Assembly (NCBI GenBank): GCA_037576215.1
Contig: JBANDB010000004.1
Span: 4,402,001-4,466,000, forward strand
Reading direction: 5' to 3'
Origin: Armillaria gallica
Lineage: Eukaryota > Basidiomycota > Agaricomycetes > Agaricales > Physalacriaceae
DNA length: 64,000 bases
The position numbers were made by a program, and so were the translations under genes. The notes under the pieces are model-generated. The model saw only the letters and a program-made list of their open reading frames with translations, had not been told where the DNA came from and ran no database searches. Below, in pieces: positions 10,335-22,470 of the stretch (the first letter of the stretch is position 1; each line of letters starts with the position of its first letter).

Positions 10335-11534
10335 ATCTACGTGTTTGAAGAGGTGTGCAGGCGTCAGACGTGCGCTTTGAAGGAACGAAGGTGGTAACAA
10401 GTCAAGAATTAGTTGCTTATCTATCGAGCAACATCTGAAGTCACGCAACCGTTCTACCCTGCAGTGATTGAGGGCCGGGGCCTGGAGTTCAGTAAGTTCG
10501 GACCGGGATCCGGGTACGCCACCGCCAGCTCTGGAACGACGACGACGATCTATGTTCAAGTACGGTGCTAGACAGTTCTTCTGCCCTGACTCGCGGAATT
10601 CTGCTGCATAGTGAACCAAAGGATTACGGATTATGGATAAAGTCACCGTACTTGTTGGATGATTGGATCGCATACATTGACATACACGGGAATCGCGCGG
10701 GAAGAGGGTAAACATCCGATTGTCCTTTGATTTGTTCTACCATGCTAAAGTCGCTCTGTCGGTAGGGGTTTGATTGCTTGGCGTCGAGCATTTGAGTGCC
10801 GCGACGTTGACCTTTACCCGGTACCGACGGTGTTCTAGAGTCGATCTTTCAACGCTACGGTAAGCCGACGTTGGGCCCTGGCAGCGAAGAGTGGAGTATA
10901 GCGGTCACCTTCAATGCGTGTATTCCGTAGTCTTGAAGTTGGAACGCGTCGTTGACTTTTTTTCTATCCTCAAAGGGCGAGTTCAACTTCTTTATTTGCT
11001 TGAATCCTATTTTAATGTACAGCAGACTGTAACCGAGTGATAAGGTTCAATATACTTCCTCATACTTATCAATCGTTTGGATAATCAACAGCCGTGACGC
11101 GAGCTTGACAGGCCTGGAGGTTGACTGGCACAAGTGTCTTGCTGCGGCGGGGTCGTTGCTAGTCAGAGGTGGCGGGCAACTGGTTGACATCCTAGTGCAT
11201 TGTTCGCTCAATTCGTTTTGGTCTACGCTCGTTAGAATCTAGGTCAATCCCCTCGATTTTCTCATTCACTCTTAGTGCTGACTCGTATCCGTTCCAAAGA
11301 TTCCATGAACACCGATGACTCTGGCGTAGAGTCAAAGCCAGTTCACTATCTTGTCCCTTCAAGCCTTCGACGCTCGGAACAGGATCCAACCTTGACGGTC
11401 TTTCCTGTCAAGGACAATGGCGCGGGGACAATCCCACAGAAGCCTCGTGCAGGGTCCCCGACAGAGCGCTGTCAAGTCTGAGGTACTAGAAAACTAGGAC
11501 GAGAACAAGCGCCTTCTTCGACCACTCCTCCTTC
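10335..11534. other. Divergent intergenic region
   Basis: Separates the minus-strand 466-aa gene from the plus-strand recombinase-like gene and must hold both promoters. An open frame at 11305-11478 (MNTDDSGVESKP) precedes the latter but does not splice to it in phase; it may be leader sequence or an upstream ORF. No TATA box clearly placed. Confidence 0.35.
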
Positions 11535-14500
11535 ATGACCGACAAGCAAGGTTGGTACATCCTTCTCCTACGAGGAGTCTTCTGACACTTCTGTTTCCCA
11601 GGAATCAAGCGCACATATCTGGCTATAGACGAGAGCTCTCGTCATACTACAGTCGGCGTTTCCACAGATATTGGAAGACACAACAAACGTCGGAGGATGC
11701 TTTGTGTCCTAGTACCCCCGCTGCCAGGTATGTTGATTCATTTTAATATTTTCCCCCAATCTTTCAATTGACGAGCCGGGTATCAGATAATTGGCGTTCA
11801 CCTTATTCAAGCTCTTCCGATGCCGCCTTACCTAGACTCGACCCGGATCCTAATGCTGTATTGGTATGCAAATCGCGCGAGGTTTACGTTGTCGGTGAAT
11901 ACCGATGCTTACACGGAGCCCACCCTCTGTACAGCATCAGCCCGCACCATCCGCTACATTGGCTCACTCTCTATTCATGCGCTTTGCTGCCGTGGTTCGG
12001 CATTGCGTTCCATTGTGGATTAAGAGCGTTTATTTGCCCCGCACACGAGCTGCTCATAACCCTTGGCGAGCTTGCAGCTCACATCCTCCAAAACCACCAT
12101 AATCTTCTTCAGCGGACTATTCTAATTCCAGAAGACCAAAAGGCCACAGTCGCACTTCCAGATGTGCGCCATACACAAAAACTCATGCGCCATTTCGTTC
12201 AGCATATCGCTGTCGCTTTCGATGTCCCCATCACTAAATCCTGGAACGAGGATTTTCGAGCCACAGCTCCAATACCATACCTCTCCTCACCTCGTCATGC
12301 ACTGCGCTGTCCTGACTGTAGCCATATCATCACCTCGTCCTTGTCCTCCAAAGGGGCGGGAAAAGTTGTAGCACCACGTTCCAACCATATCAAGCAGAAG
12401 CACGGTCGCCGAACGACCCTGTCTGATCGGCATCCCGATCCCAATGAATATTTCTATGCCCAGGCATCAGGTCCAGCATGTGGAGGAAAACGTCTGCATT
12501 CCAAAATTGTTCTCCACGGTTATACTCCTCCTCAGTCAGGACCTGTATACCAACATATCAAGATCCCGACATTGACCAAACCTTCGATCGCTAGCGTCGT
12601 TGTCCCTACTCTGGTTTATGCGGAGTGGTTGGAGCAGTTAGGGTATCCCTCTATGTTACATCATTCCCTCATGGGTTTCTCGCAAAATGACCTCTTTTCG
12701 CTGGTGACGCTCCCTAGTCTGTATGAGGCAAGATCTCCTCCGCTGCCGAATGAAGTTCTCATCGAAACAGCCCTGCGGCATATATATCTGTTTCTCACGG
12801 CCTTCATCAAAGACACGAATCGCTACCTTGATTCCGCGCACCCTCAGCTGCGGGATGAGTTCGGTACCCCGTACGTAGTATCCAAAGATCATGTTATTTA
12901 TTCTCATGCTTCCGCGTTCTTTTTTCTTTAGGTCTTCTCAATTTCGGAATCTGAAGTATCCTGCGGCATATGCAAGCATTGTTATGAACCTCTTCACTAT
13001 CCTTCTCCGTATGACTGTTCTCAAGAAAGCGGGTATGCCTCTTCCCTTCAAGCTCAAACTTGATCCCCAGGAGCGTAAGGCGATGAAGCGGCTGTACCAC
13101 TATGTAATCGAATCTGGCGACGAACTCGACCTTGGTACTCTCCACCAAAAGACCTACAGTCTTCTCAAGGCAGTCCTCATGGCCCACCCGTCGATTGAAA
13201 AACGGTGGTCGACCGCCATCGACTTCGTCTTGTTTTTTGGCGCCTTTTGTCGACGAAGGACGGGGCTACTGGAAGAAGAGTCTCCGTTCGCGAGTCCTGG
13301 CCAGTTTACTGGGATGTGCGCGTCATGGCAGTATACCTTTCGGTGCATAGCGGTTCATATTGTTCGGCTGGGAGGCAGTAAGGCCGCCTACGTGCCTTTT
13401 GAGAACAATAATGTAGTCATGGTACGGCTCTCGCTAAAGCTTGATATAGCTGATTGAATATTCATCTTAGCCGGACTCTCCGATTGACGAGGAGGAGGAG
13501 AACAGTATTTTTGAAGGCGATGACGACGATAAAGATATTGGTACACTGGCTGACCCTATTCTTTCGTACGTTTGTACTGTTCTTGGTCTCTTTATATCGT
13601 TCTCACATCCCCCAATAGAACGCTCAAGTCGCTGAAAGCCTTCCTTACGCACGATCGTTCGGACGACGCGGCGAAACATTCCACTTCGTTCTCTCGTGTG
13701 CGGGTGGCCTGGCATGTCGCTCATGTTGGGAAGCTGCAGTGCCTGCCACCTACACAATCGGTTTGGGAACCCAACGGTCATTCCTTTACACTGCATCGCA
13801 AGGCACGTTCCATCGATGTTGACATAAACCGCTTCAAGGATGGAACATGGAGCTTGATCAAGTCAGCACATCAAGTACTCGAGAAGCTCCTGCTTGATGA
13901 TGCAGAAAGCATTAACCTAGTAATGTCATGCGACGTTCTTGGCCTTGAGGATAACCCTTGTGTACCATTATCCTTCATCGCATCTGCTATTGCTCGTGAT
14001 GCAACAGCATCCATCGTCGAAGCGATCTCGGCAAAGCTTCAAGCATACATTTTCAATAATAGACCGAAGAGAATCGATAGAAGTCGTGTTCGCGATTGGC
14101 TCCGATTAGAGGAAGAACTCGTCGGCGTGCTTGTTACTCTTCATGCCATAGCTGGAGGCATCAACCCGCGAAGCCAGCAAATCGCGCAGCTTAACTTTAA
14201 TAGCTCAGGCGCGAGCCATGATCGCCACCTTTTCCTCCTGAACCGGGACCTGGTGGTTGCGTTTTCGCCCAGCAAGAACCCACGGAATCATGGGGAAAAA
14301 TCCGGCAGTGTACATCTCCTACCTGCAGTCGTGGCCCGGCTTCTCGTCACGTCCTTAGTATTCGTCCGGCCTCTGAAGACCCAATTACTAACAGTTCGTG
14401 GTTCTGGAATACTACCGGGGTTTCTACAGACTCGTATCTACCTTGACGCTCATGGATATCCATACTCAGGCGCTCAGCTAGACAACATCATTAGAGACCA

Positions 14501-15398
14501 CCTCGGAAAACACTTTGGCATGTACGCCAACACTCTAGACCTTCGGCAAATATTATCGTCCATCAAGAATAAATATTTCGGTAGTCTTTTCCTTGCCCCG
14601 AAGCAGAGTGCTGTCCATGCGCAGGCTGATCATTCCGGTTACGTTGACCGTTCTCATTATGGCCGAAATTTTACTCGAAACATTCTAGACAAGTTCAGTC
14701 TGTCTACAGAGGACATTGAGCATTTCTATCGGCTTAGCCGGCTCTTCCATGCTGTGATGGGGCTTATACCGTTAGAGCCTGAGGTGTCTGCGCTTCGGCC
14801 TCCCATTCCGGCGTTGGTTCGGCGGGAGAGAGAGCAGCTTGCCGTGGAACGCTGCTATCGCTTGGTGTTATGTCATTATCATCTTGCGATTGGTAACAGT
14901 CATGATGTTATGCTTTCTGAAGTGATGCAGCTGCTTAGGGAAAAGCCGTACTTGGGCAACTATCGTGACAAGGTATGTATTCATAATGTATTCGTCAACC
15001 ATGGCTTACCTCCTGTATTGTCTAGTGCTGGAGTAGACTTGGAGATCCTGTTCTGCGTGGCGTAATCTCAGCTGTCTGTCATGGTGCCTCCAAGGCTAGG
15101 TCTGAGGATGTTGATTCTTTTCACGGATATTCGAAACAAGATATAGCATGTGCCATTGCTATTGTAAGTCTTCGAATATCTAGAAATCTACTCTTTCATT
15201 CATATCGAACTTGATTTGTAGATTGAACTTACACTTTTGGAATTCCAGACGATGGCTGAGACGCGGTCCGGCAGCTTCAATAGCATCGACTTGGATAGCT
15301 TGACTTATTATATGGCGGTAAAGAGTGCCGAGGAGCAGATTTCGGGACTGGCACCAGGAGGTTTCGTAGATACGTGTATACGTAGTCCATCACTTTAA
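11535..15398 (+). CDS. Tyrosine-recombinase-like protein with N-terminal Cys/His segment, 1159 aa
   Basis: Eight exons (11535-11550, 11602-11727, 11787-12870, 12932-13421, 13471-13565, 13619-14972, 15026-15163, 15222-15398) fit with GT-AG junctions and one unbroken frame. The N-terminal part has FICPAHELLITLGELAAHIL followed by QNHH, like the Cys/His segment of DUF3505-type fungal proteins. An acidic linker (DEEEEN) precedes the main domain. In it, GGINPRSQQIAQL (about residue 783) resembles the Arg box I of tyrosine recombinases. It is followed by RDLVVAFSPSK, an LRQILSS block, and QADHSGYVDRSHYGR (about 937-951) with H and Y spaced as in box II. Such proteins occur in fungi near RecQ-type helicases, which suggests a mobile-element origin. 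Whether the Tyr is catalytic is not shown. The coding frame has no break. Confidence 0.7.
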
Positions 15399-15707
15399 CA
15401 CTCCGTTAGAGCGGGCAGACGACGAATACAAAGTGCATCCCAATACGCAACAAGGACAATAAGAGGTGGAAGAAAGGTAATTTGAAATTGTTGGTCGCCA
15501 CGCCACCCACGGAATCTTTCTCCGGTCATTGTCCTCTTTTTGTTCTCTGCCACAATGGGGGAAATATATAAAGCTGGGCCTCGCAGCGACGCCGCTACCC
15601 TCGTTCGCCGATTCTCCCATCCTTACGCTCATTTCACGTCTGGTGCACTGGTGCATCTCTCACGTCCTCCAAGCCTGGTTGCTTTATTCTGTATTGTCTA
15701 ATAAATC
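15399..15707. other. Promoter region of the DUF7598-like gene
   Basis: Short gap holding the upstream region of the membrane-protein gene, including the TATA box at 15565. No gene seen. Confidence 0.5.
15565..15572 (+). promoter_or_regulatory. TATA box of the DUF7598-like gene
   Basis: TATATAAA lies 136 bp upstream of the ATG at 15708 in a gap without other genes. This implies transcription starting near 15600 and a leader of about 100 nt. Confidence 0.6.
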
Positions 15708-16645
15708 ATGCTGCCTCCTCGTGCATGTGAGTACCTTAATGTCAGCGGTGCCACTTTTCTGATCTTTTTCTTTAGATATATTCATTGGTCTCAACATCAT
15801 CCGTACCTTGAGCATTATCAGCCTTCTTCTCGTGTTTGCAAGCAACATCGAGACGCTGGTCAGCGACATCAAAGCTGTGAACAGGTTCCAGAGTACGTCG
15901 GGCGACAGTACGACCTCTTCATCCAATTCGACTGTGGTGGACACGGACTATATCGAGTGCGTCGAATTTTTTGTGTTGGTTCGGTTACAGTAACTAATAG
16001 ATTTTGTAGTGGAAGCACTGTGCCCAACCAGGCCGCTGGAGTCTTTTGGGCAGTACTGAACAGGCTCCTCATCATCGGTCAAACTGTTGTTCTGCTCCTT
16101 TCTGAATTCGGCTGGCCATCCGTGTTCTTCAATCGTTTCTTCCCTGTCCTCGGTGACGACTTTGGCCTAGGTGCTTTAGGGATCATCCAATGTTTGTACG
16201 TTCTGCAACTTCATTTTCTCTTTTATTTTCGCTCACAAACGATGTCAGAATCGGTGCGGCAATCCTCTCCCACCATGTTGACGACTTCACCCTTGTATCC
16301 GCCTTCTTCCTCTTCTCTATCGGCTGCCTGAACATGCTCGCTGGTCTCATCTTCCGGCAGTCGGCCAAGACCAAGCGTTCGGTCACGTCGTGGCGCGATC
16401 ATGCCAAGAGTGCAGCGAAGAGCACCCTCCCTACACACGTAGCTGGAATTCCTGTCCCTACCTCGGTACCCTCCTTTGTCTCCAATGCTTTCAGCAACGA
16501 AGAAAAGGGCTCCGACGCTGGCTCCAAAGCTGGATTCGGCTTTGGTCGCCAGGGCGAAAAGGCTGCGGGCCTGAAAGGCTTCCTCATCTCGAAACCCCTT
16601 GAATCTCTCCCTCGATATGCAGCTAAACCTGCTAGTTCCGGTTGA
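15708..16645 (+). CDS. Four-helix membrane protein (DUF7598-like)
   Basis: Four exons (15708-15726, 15776-15956, 16010-16195, 16249-16645) give 260 aa. Four hydrophobic helices are visible. The first is IFIGLNIIRTLSIISLLLVF near the N-terminus; then AGVFWAVLNRLLIIGQTVVL, LGALGIIQCLIGAAILSHHV, and the helix around FFLFSIGCLNMLAGLIF. The Ser/Lys-rich tail is probably cytosolic. The start YIFIGLN and this helix plan match a basidiomycete family annotated as DUF7598, with no known function. A TATA box and a 19-bp first exon support the chosen start. Family assignment rests on memory of the pattern. Confidence 0.75.
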
Positions 16646-17292
16646 TACGTACCTCATGGACATGATATACTAACTGTAGCAAACATCTCATCGGAACCTT
16701 GTAGTGTATCAAAATCGCATATAATTGGGACATTACATACATTTTCCATCCGTAGTTATTTCCCCCTGGAATATAAGGCTCGATACCGACCTACCTGTCA
16801 CTTAAATAATTACCAAGTAGGCTGGGTAGGTTGGAGGCACTTTAGCGTGATCGATCATAGTCGATCATCGAGTTCATGGCAAACAGTCAACCCCGGACCC
16901 GGTCGTCATTCCGTCCTTCATCCCCTCAATATGAACTACATGGCCTCGCCAGAATGGTTCGAGTAGTGTTCGAGTCTAGTGAATCTATAGCAGTCTACTT
17001 TGAACGTTGACCATCGAACGACGTCGGAGCCAACCCGTCTTCGGCCGAACTCTCCGTCTGCCACATGAATCGTTCGCTTTTCTTCGGCAATTACTACTAC
17101 ACTTTCAAAATGTGTCCATGTACAACTCAAGTTCTGTACCTATTTCACATCCGTCATAACGACCTGGACATTCCTGGACAGCGCAAAAGGACATTGGGGA
17201 TGACTCGGTTCTAACTTCTCGCCTTTTCTTGTGGGGCGAGCCCTCGCTATAAATTTCCACGGAGCCGAGGTAAATACTGCTTGGGCCGCACC
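16646..17292. other. Intergenic region upstream of the permease
   Basis: No gene seen. Contains the near-repeat TCGATCATAG/TCGATCATCG (16850-16870). The last 50 bp hold a TATA box for the NCS1 gene. Confidence 0.4.
17248..17254 (+). promoter_or_regulatory. TATA box of the NCS1 permease gene
   Basis: TATAAAT sits 45 bp before the ATG at 17293. This is normal fungal spacing and implies a very short leader. Confidence 0.6.
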
Positions 17293-19954
17293 ATGACGTG
17301 GATACAGGCAGTCCTGAAAGCTCTGGAGGTCGGGACGCCGATTTCTTAGATCACACCGCGCTCACTGTACCCATAGGTCTCGCCGGACGCTTCACCCTAC
17401 AGGAACAACGACATCCTCCCTTTCTCACCCGCCAGGAGGACCTGGACAAAGAGAGATTTTATCTTTTTCTGGCTTTCGAAATGTGGGTTCATTGGTGGAC
17501 CATTCACGTAAACTCGGCTCATGGTATTGAAAGCTATCAATATCGCGGAATGGTCTGGCGCGTCTGCAGCGCGTGAGTGTCCTCATGGTTTTAGTTGGAG
17601 ATTGTTAACGGTTCTATAGTAGCTATTGGGTTGACTGTTGGCCAAGCTATCGCAGGTGTGTTTCCTTTCTGCGCGCATCTTACCGTTCTCATTGAAATTC
17701 AAGTGAATGCCGTTAGTACGATAATGTCAACGCATTCCCTTCCTTTCGTTTCCTCGTATTCACTTTGATGCAGAATATGCCTAGCTGTCGTTACAAGTGG
17801 CCATGGAGGAGGAAAATGGCACATTCCCTTCGTACGTATACTTTATTCTCTCATTTCTGCTCCATAAGAGCTTGCTTTTAGGCCGTGATCAATCGCAGCG
17901 CCTGGGGAATGTTAGTCTCTTACTTCTTTATCTCCCCATCCCTCTGAGAATCTCGTTAGTCGCGGATCTTGGTTTGCGCTGCTCAATCGCGTAATTCTCT
18001 CGTGTTGTTGGTACGGCGTTCAAGGGTGGTATGGTGGCCAGATGGTCAAAATCATGATTGGGTCAATATGGCGTGAGTTTTGCCTTGGTCCTGGTAGCCT
18101 ATGCTGAGATTATTTCTAGCTAGCTTCTACAACATGAGGAATACATTCGGACCTGGTGTCACGATGAAGACGAATGAATTTGGTTGGTAGAATTGCCCGA
18201 TTGCAATCTTCAGCGATTGACCGATGTTGTCTAGTTTCTTTCATCATCTTCTGGCTCATCTCGTGTCCGTTCCTCCTCCTTCGACCAGAACAGTAAGTTA
18301 TCCGTGGGGGTTTCTTTATGCATGAACTTTACACTCATTCTTCAGATATCGGCTCTCCTCGATCATATCTTCCGTCATTGTCATTATTGCTGCGTTATCA
18401 GTCTTCATATGGGCTGTCATAAAACAGGGCAACGGTGGCCCCCTCATTAGCAACCCCGAAACTGTCTACGGGATCGGGGAGTTGAAGGGGGCGGCGTTAG
18501 GTTGGGCGATGACGCGCATGATCACCAGCGGGATCGGTGGTTGGGCTGGAGGGGTTGGCTAATCCTATTTTTACTTAATAAGCCTCCGTTGACCATTCCA
18601 TCCTAGATTCTTTATCAGAGCGGTACTGTGATCGCTATGCTATTTGGGTTACCTAAGTCTGACAGTAATTTCTAGATTTTTCTCGTTACGCGGCAAAACC
18701 TGGTGATCAGCTGTATGGGCAAATCTTCATCATTCCTGTGTGTTTGTTGGGAACTAACGTGCTCGGGATCGTGAGTCTCGATAGTTTTATGTCATGCTAG
18801 TGCTCACTGAAGCAAGGTGACCACATCTTGCGCACGCGGATTCTATCCCGACGAACCCCTCCTCTGGTAAGCTAGTACTACGCCTGATCATCATAATTTT
18901 CCATCAACTGACTTGACAAGGAAACTGTATGATTTATTGCAAGCAATCCAGGAACACGGTGGTCCCGGAGCGCGTGCGGCCGTGTTCTTCGCGGCCTTTG
19001 CTTTCTTTGTGTCTCAACTGTCCGTCAATGTACGTTTGTTTCTGTTGTTGTGGCAAACTCGTAATGTTGCATGTATAGGTGACCGCATGTGGTATTGTTG
19101 GAGGGATAGATCTTGCCGTGCTCTTGCCTCGGTAAAGTCGAAATATTACCCGACGACATCTCGCTGACGTCCAGCCCCGTAGGTACATCGACATCAAACG
19201 GGGCGCTTTCATCATCGCGATCATTGGGATATGCATTAATCCCTGGAAGATTCTCAATGTATGTATGGGTCTCCTACAGAAACGCATCAAGGAACATTGA
19301 CACCTCAGAAATAGAGCGCGAACTCGTTTATCTCCGTGATCTCGGGTTATGCTGTCTTCCTTGGCCCTCTTTCAGGAATAATGGTTGTTCGTGTACCCCT
19401 TCTGGGTATTATCTGGTGCTCACGAGCTGTTCCAGGCGGATTACCATCTTCTACGTCGACGACGATTAAAGCTGTCCCATCTCTTCATTCCGAACCCATC
19501 CAGTGACTACTGGTTCTGGCATGGCCTGAACTGGCGGGCACCAGTAGCGTGGCTGCTTGTACGTGATCATCAGATCCACTTGAGTGTTTACCTTCAACAT
19601 CAGATTTGACAGGGTGTCTGGCCTAGTATGCCCGGATTCTGTGCGTCTATCACGCCGGACTCGATCCATGTTGGTACCACATGGGTGTATGTTTTCTTTT
19701 TGCCCGTGACATTTGCAGACGTGACTGATGATTGTCTTTGAAGACATGTGTACTACATGTCCTGGTCGTTAGGGTTTAGCATAAGCGCTGCGACGTGGCT
19801 ATTTCTGAATAAGCTGTGGCCGCCACCGGGCATCGGCGACGTGGATGAGAAAGACGTATTTGGTACGTTTGGACCTGCGGAGTACTCTGTTTCGAGTCTG
19901 GAAAACTACGCAGGGAAGGATGACGAGGAGGAAAAGGATTTGGAGCAGATATAA
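17293..19954 (+). CDS. NCS1-family uracil/uridine/allantoin-type permease
   Basis: More than a dozen short exons can be followed through the frame of the FUR4/DAL4 group of nucleobase:cation symporters. Markers in order: MTWIQAVLKALE, NNDILPFSPARRTWT, SINIAEWSGASAALAIGLT, WYGVQGWYGG, the loop DFSRYAAKPGDQLYG, GIVGGIDLAVLLPRYIDIKR, ISVISGYAVFLGPLSGI, HGLNWRAPVAWLLGVWPSMP and an acidic tail ending DEEEKDLEQI. About 12 membrane helices are expected and it would sit in the plasma membrane. Residues after SINIAEW vary between subfamilies, so substrate (uracil, uridine, allantoin, thiamine) is not assigned. One junction near 17655-17780 could not be phased by eye; every other one could. A partial second copy of the 3' end lies at 21813. 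Confidence 0.85.
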
Positions 19955-20613
19955 CTTGTAGGAAGTATCGAACACGTTGCTACTTTGCCATGCGAGACGT
20001 ACCCCCGCGAGTGGGTCTGTAAAGTGATGCGTGCTTGTCGCGGAGGTACGCTTTCCGTTGTCCAACACCTGTTATGCAAGCCATTAGTAATCGAAATTTG
20101 TCTCCGCATCTCTTCTCTCTCCTCTATGATGATATCGTCTCAGCAATATTCTGACTCCAGAAAAGAACTGTTCTTTTTGTATCACTTCGTTTCTGATAGG
20201 CTTGTCCAGTCACATGACCCCTACCTCACCCACTGCTTGCCGCCTGCAAGCTCAGCGCTAGCGCTCATCACTCATGTTCCTGAGAGCTCAGTTTTGAAGA
20301 TTTAGAACTTCCAGATGAACCCTGCTACCCTGGTTTCACGGTGACACTGTAGTTAATTTATTTTTCTTCGAACTTCTGATTCTGAACTAAGTTTGAACTA
20401 AGCTGAACTTCGACGTTTCTGTTCAGGAGCACCGACGACTAATAAAATCACCTTCCTTCGGCGATGGATTTTGGCCTGACGTGACTTGATTACATAAGGA
20501 CCGCCTCTTCACCCAATTGTCTTCTCTGTTGATGGAACCGGAAAGTGCTTGAGTAGTCCTATAGCATTCAAGTATTAATTGGGCGGGTTAAGACCTTTGA
20601 TTTCATCCATTTC
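19955..20613. other. Intergenic region
   Basis: The first 95 bp are shared with the duplicated permease tail at 22205-22304. The remainder shows no gene. Confidence 0.45.
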
Positions 20614-21194
20614 ATGTCTTCCAATAACGAGGTGACTCCTTTTTTCTCTCATCGTGACGTTCCCCACTCACGCAACACCATGTATAGAATTCGACTTCTA
20701 TCGCCGGTGTTCTCGAGAGTCTCCACGATGCAGAGGAATCGTTTTTCCATGCCAAGAACTACTTGATTGTTCAAGCTACAATTTGCGCCCCTGTCCAGGA
20801 GATCACTCTTGCCATCCTCCAGTCTCTCCACCACTCTGCTGTGGATTTCCTTCGTCCAGTTGTCAGGGCTTGGAATGACTTTTCGTTGCTCGTGGGTTAC
20901 TTCTTGCACCCTTCACGCGCGATATCACCATCTGCAACGCCGATGCTCGATAATGTTGCTCAATATCACTCCATGCGACTAAATGTTCAAATCGCAAGAG
21001 ACACTTTCACGCTGCTTGAAGCAACTATCATCAATACCGAGGCCACACTGGCGGCTGAGATAGGAAGGACCATAAACAGGGATTGGCTCTTCCAATGGTT
21101 TACTTGGTCAGCCTCGATGCGGTTAGCTCTTCTGCACGACTTGCCCCGCCTGATATCTGCTCTTCGCCATCATTGCCAGGAGACTATGCGATGA
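20614..21194 (+). CDS. Hypothetical protein, about 174 aa
   Basis: A six-codon first exon (MSSNNE) splices in phase 0 through a 56-bp intron (20632-20687) to a long exon beginning NSTSIAGVLESLHDAEESFF and ending at TGA. The protein is largely helical with Ala/Leu-rich stretches, no signal peptide and no motif I recognise. A further frame at about 21230-21427 (DNERAGAFRKHTEAVEGLCN) could be a 3' exon, but I found no donor in phase, so it is left out. Confidence 0.5.
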
Positions 21195-21644
21195 CTCAAT
21201 ATTATTGAAGGTTTTATTCATTGTCTGGACGTTTTTTTCAGCGACAACGAGCGTGCAGGAGCTTTTAGGAAACACACAGAGGCAGTCGAAGGTCTCTGCA
21301 ATCTGGCGGAAATTGCGATCCAAAGCCGCGACGGTACCTATTCTCACACAATTGAACCCGGAGCCTGGCAGCAGTATTACATGGGGCAAAATTATCTGCG
21401 CAGAGACTCTATGTCAAGTTACTTAACCGGACTTACGATATGTTCTTATACTTGGTTCTTACTTCGTCTTCTGTTTTGGAGATAAGAACGGGCGACATCC
21501 CATGTCTCGGATTCTGTATATATATAAATACCCCGAAAACCTCTTCTGCTATCTTGGAATGGATGATTAGAATTCCAACTTCTCACCGGAAGCCATAACG
21601 TTTGAAACTGGTTCAAGCGGTATTTATATCGCTCGACCGCGGAA
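21195..21644. other. Gap with possible orphan exon
   Basis: Holds the 200-bp frame noted for the preceding gene, then sequence without coding signal up to the F-box relic. Confidence 0.35.
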
Positions 21645-21812
21645 TTTAAAGCCTCCACCGTCATTCCGACCGCGTATTTGTTGCACTCGCGATGCTTAGA
21701 ACCAAAGTGGCGACCTTGATAAGTGTTTTCATTCGTAGATGTATATAGTGCTGCGGTGTCCCTTACTGTACAAGATGCAGTAAATTTGAAGTTTGGTCCC
21801 AAACTCTGGCTC
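21645..21812 (+). pseudogene. Second relic of the F-box/Cys-rich family
   Basis: The stretch around 21686-21712 is nearly identical to bases 45950-45980 of the F-box gene at 45648 (ALVAMLRTKVA). A diverged match then runs to LWLP at about 21812 (FGPKLWLP against FGPLLWLP). Frame is lost by a stop and small indels. Weak similarity to the gene's 5' part (the FIMDP region) precedes it, implying an internal deletion. The relic stops exactly where permease-derived sequence starts. Confidence 0.7.
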
Positions 21813-22304
21813 CCGGATCTACTTGAGCGTTTACTTTCAACAGAATTGACAACAGACGCCCTAGGATGCCCGGATTCTGCGCGCCTATATATCACGCCGG
21901 ACTCGATACGCGTCAGTACCACATGGGTTTGACATGGGTGTATGTTGTCTTCCGCGATGACATTTGTGGACGTAACTGATGGCTGTCTTTGAGGACAGGT
22001 GTACTACATGTCCTCGCCGTTAGGGTTTAGCATAAGCGCTGCGACGCGGGTATTTCTGAATAAGCTGTGGCCGCCACCGGGTATCGGCGATGTGGATGAG
22101 AGAGACGTATCTGGTACGTTTGTACTTGCGGAGTCCTCTGTTTCGAGTTTGGAAAACTACGCAGAGAAGGGTGACGAGGAGGAAAAGGATTCGGAGCAAA
22201 TGTAACTCGTAGGAAGTATCGAACACGTTGCTATTTTGCCAAGCGAGACGTACTACCCCCGTGAGTGGGTCTGTAAAGTGATGCGTGCTTGTCGCGGAGG
22301 TACG
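21813..22304 (+). pseudogene. Duplicated 3' end of the NCS1 permease
   Basis: Closely matches bases 19570-20051. It covers the MPGFCA...TPDSI exon, the VYYMS exon, the acidic tail (here ending EEEKDSEQM) and about 95 bp of 3' flank. There are scattered substitutions and small indels, one of them in the CAS-ITPDSI region. All upstream permease exons are missing and an F-box relic abuts directly, so no functional permease can be made. Confidence 0.85.
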
Positions 22305-22470
22305 TTGTCAGTATCATTTTGAACATCATCACAAGAGTCTATCAGTTGGACGAAACCAAGATGCCATCGGTTTCTGGTGGATACAACTTGAATGATGTCT
22401 ATGTGGAAAATGTAAGTAGTGTACATATATGTGCTGCGGTATGTGATGCTTCTCTACGGTAAATTAATTA

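Noticed and set aside
10335..10715. 127-residue N-terminal extension of the 466-aa protein
   Set aside because: The frame is open, but composition is arbitrary with no conserved feature; MPRRRR at 10334 is a better start. Kept as a possibility only.
21205..21427. 3' exon of the gene at 20614
   Set aside because: The frame looks coding, but no GT donor joins it in phase.
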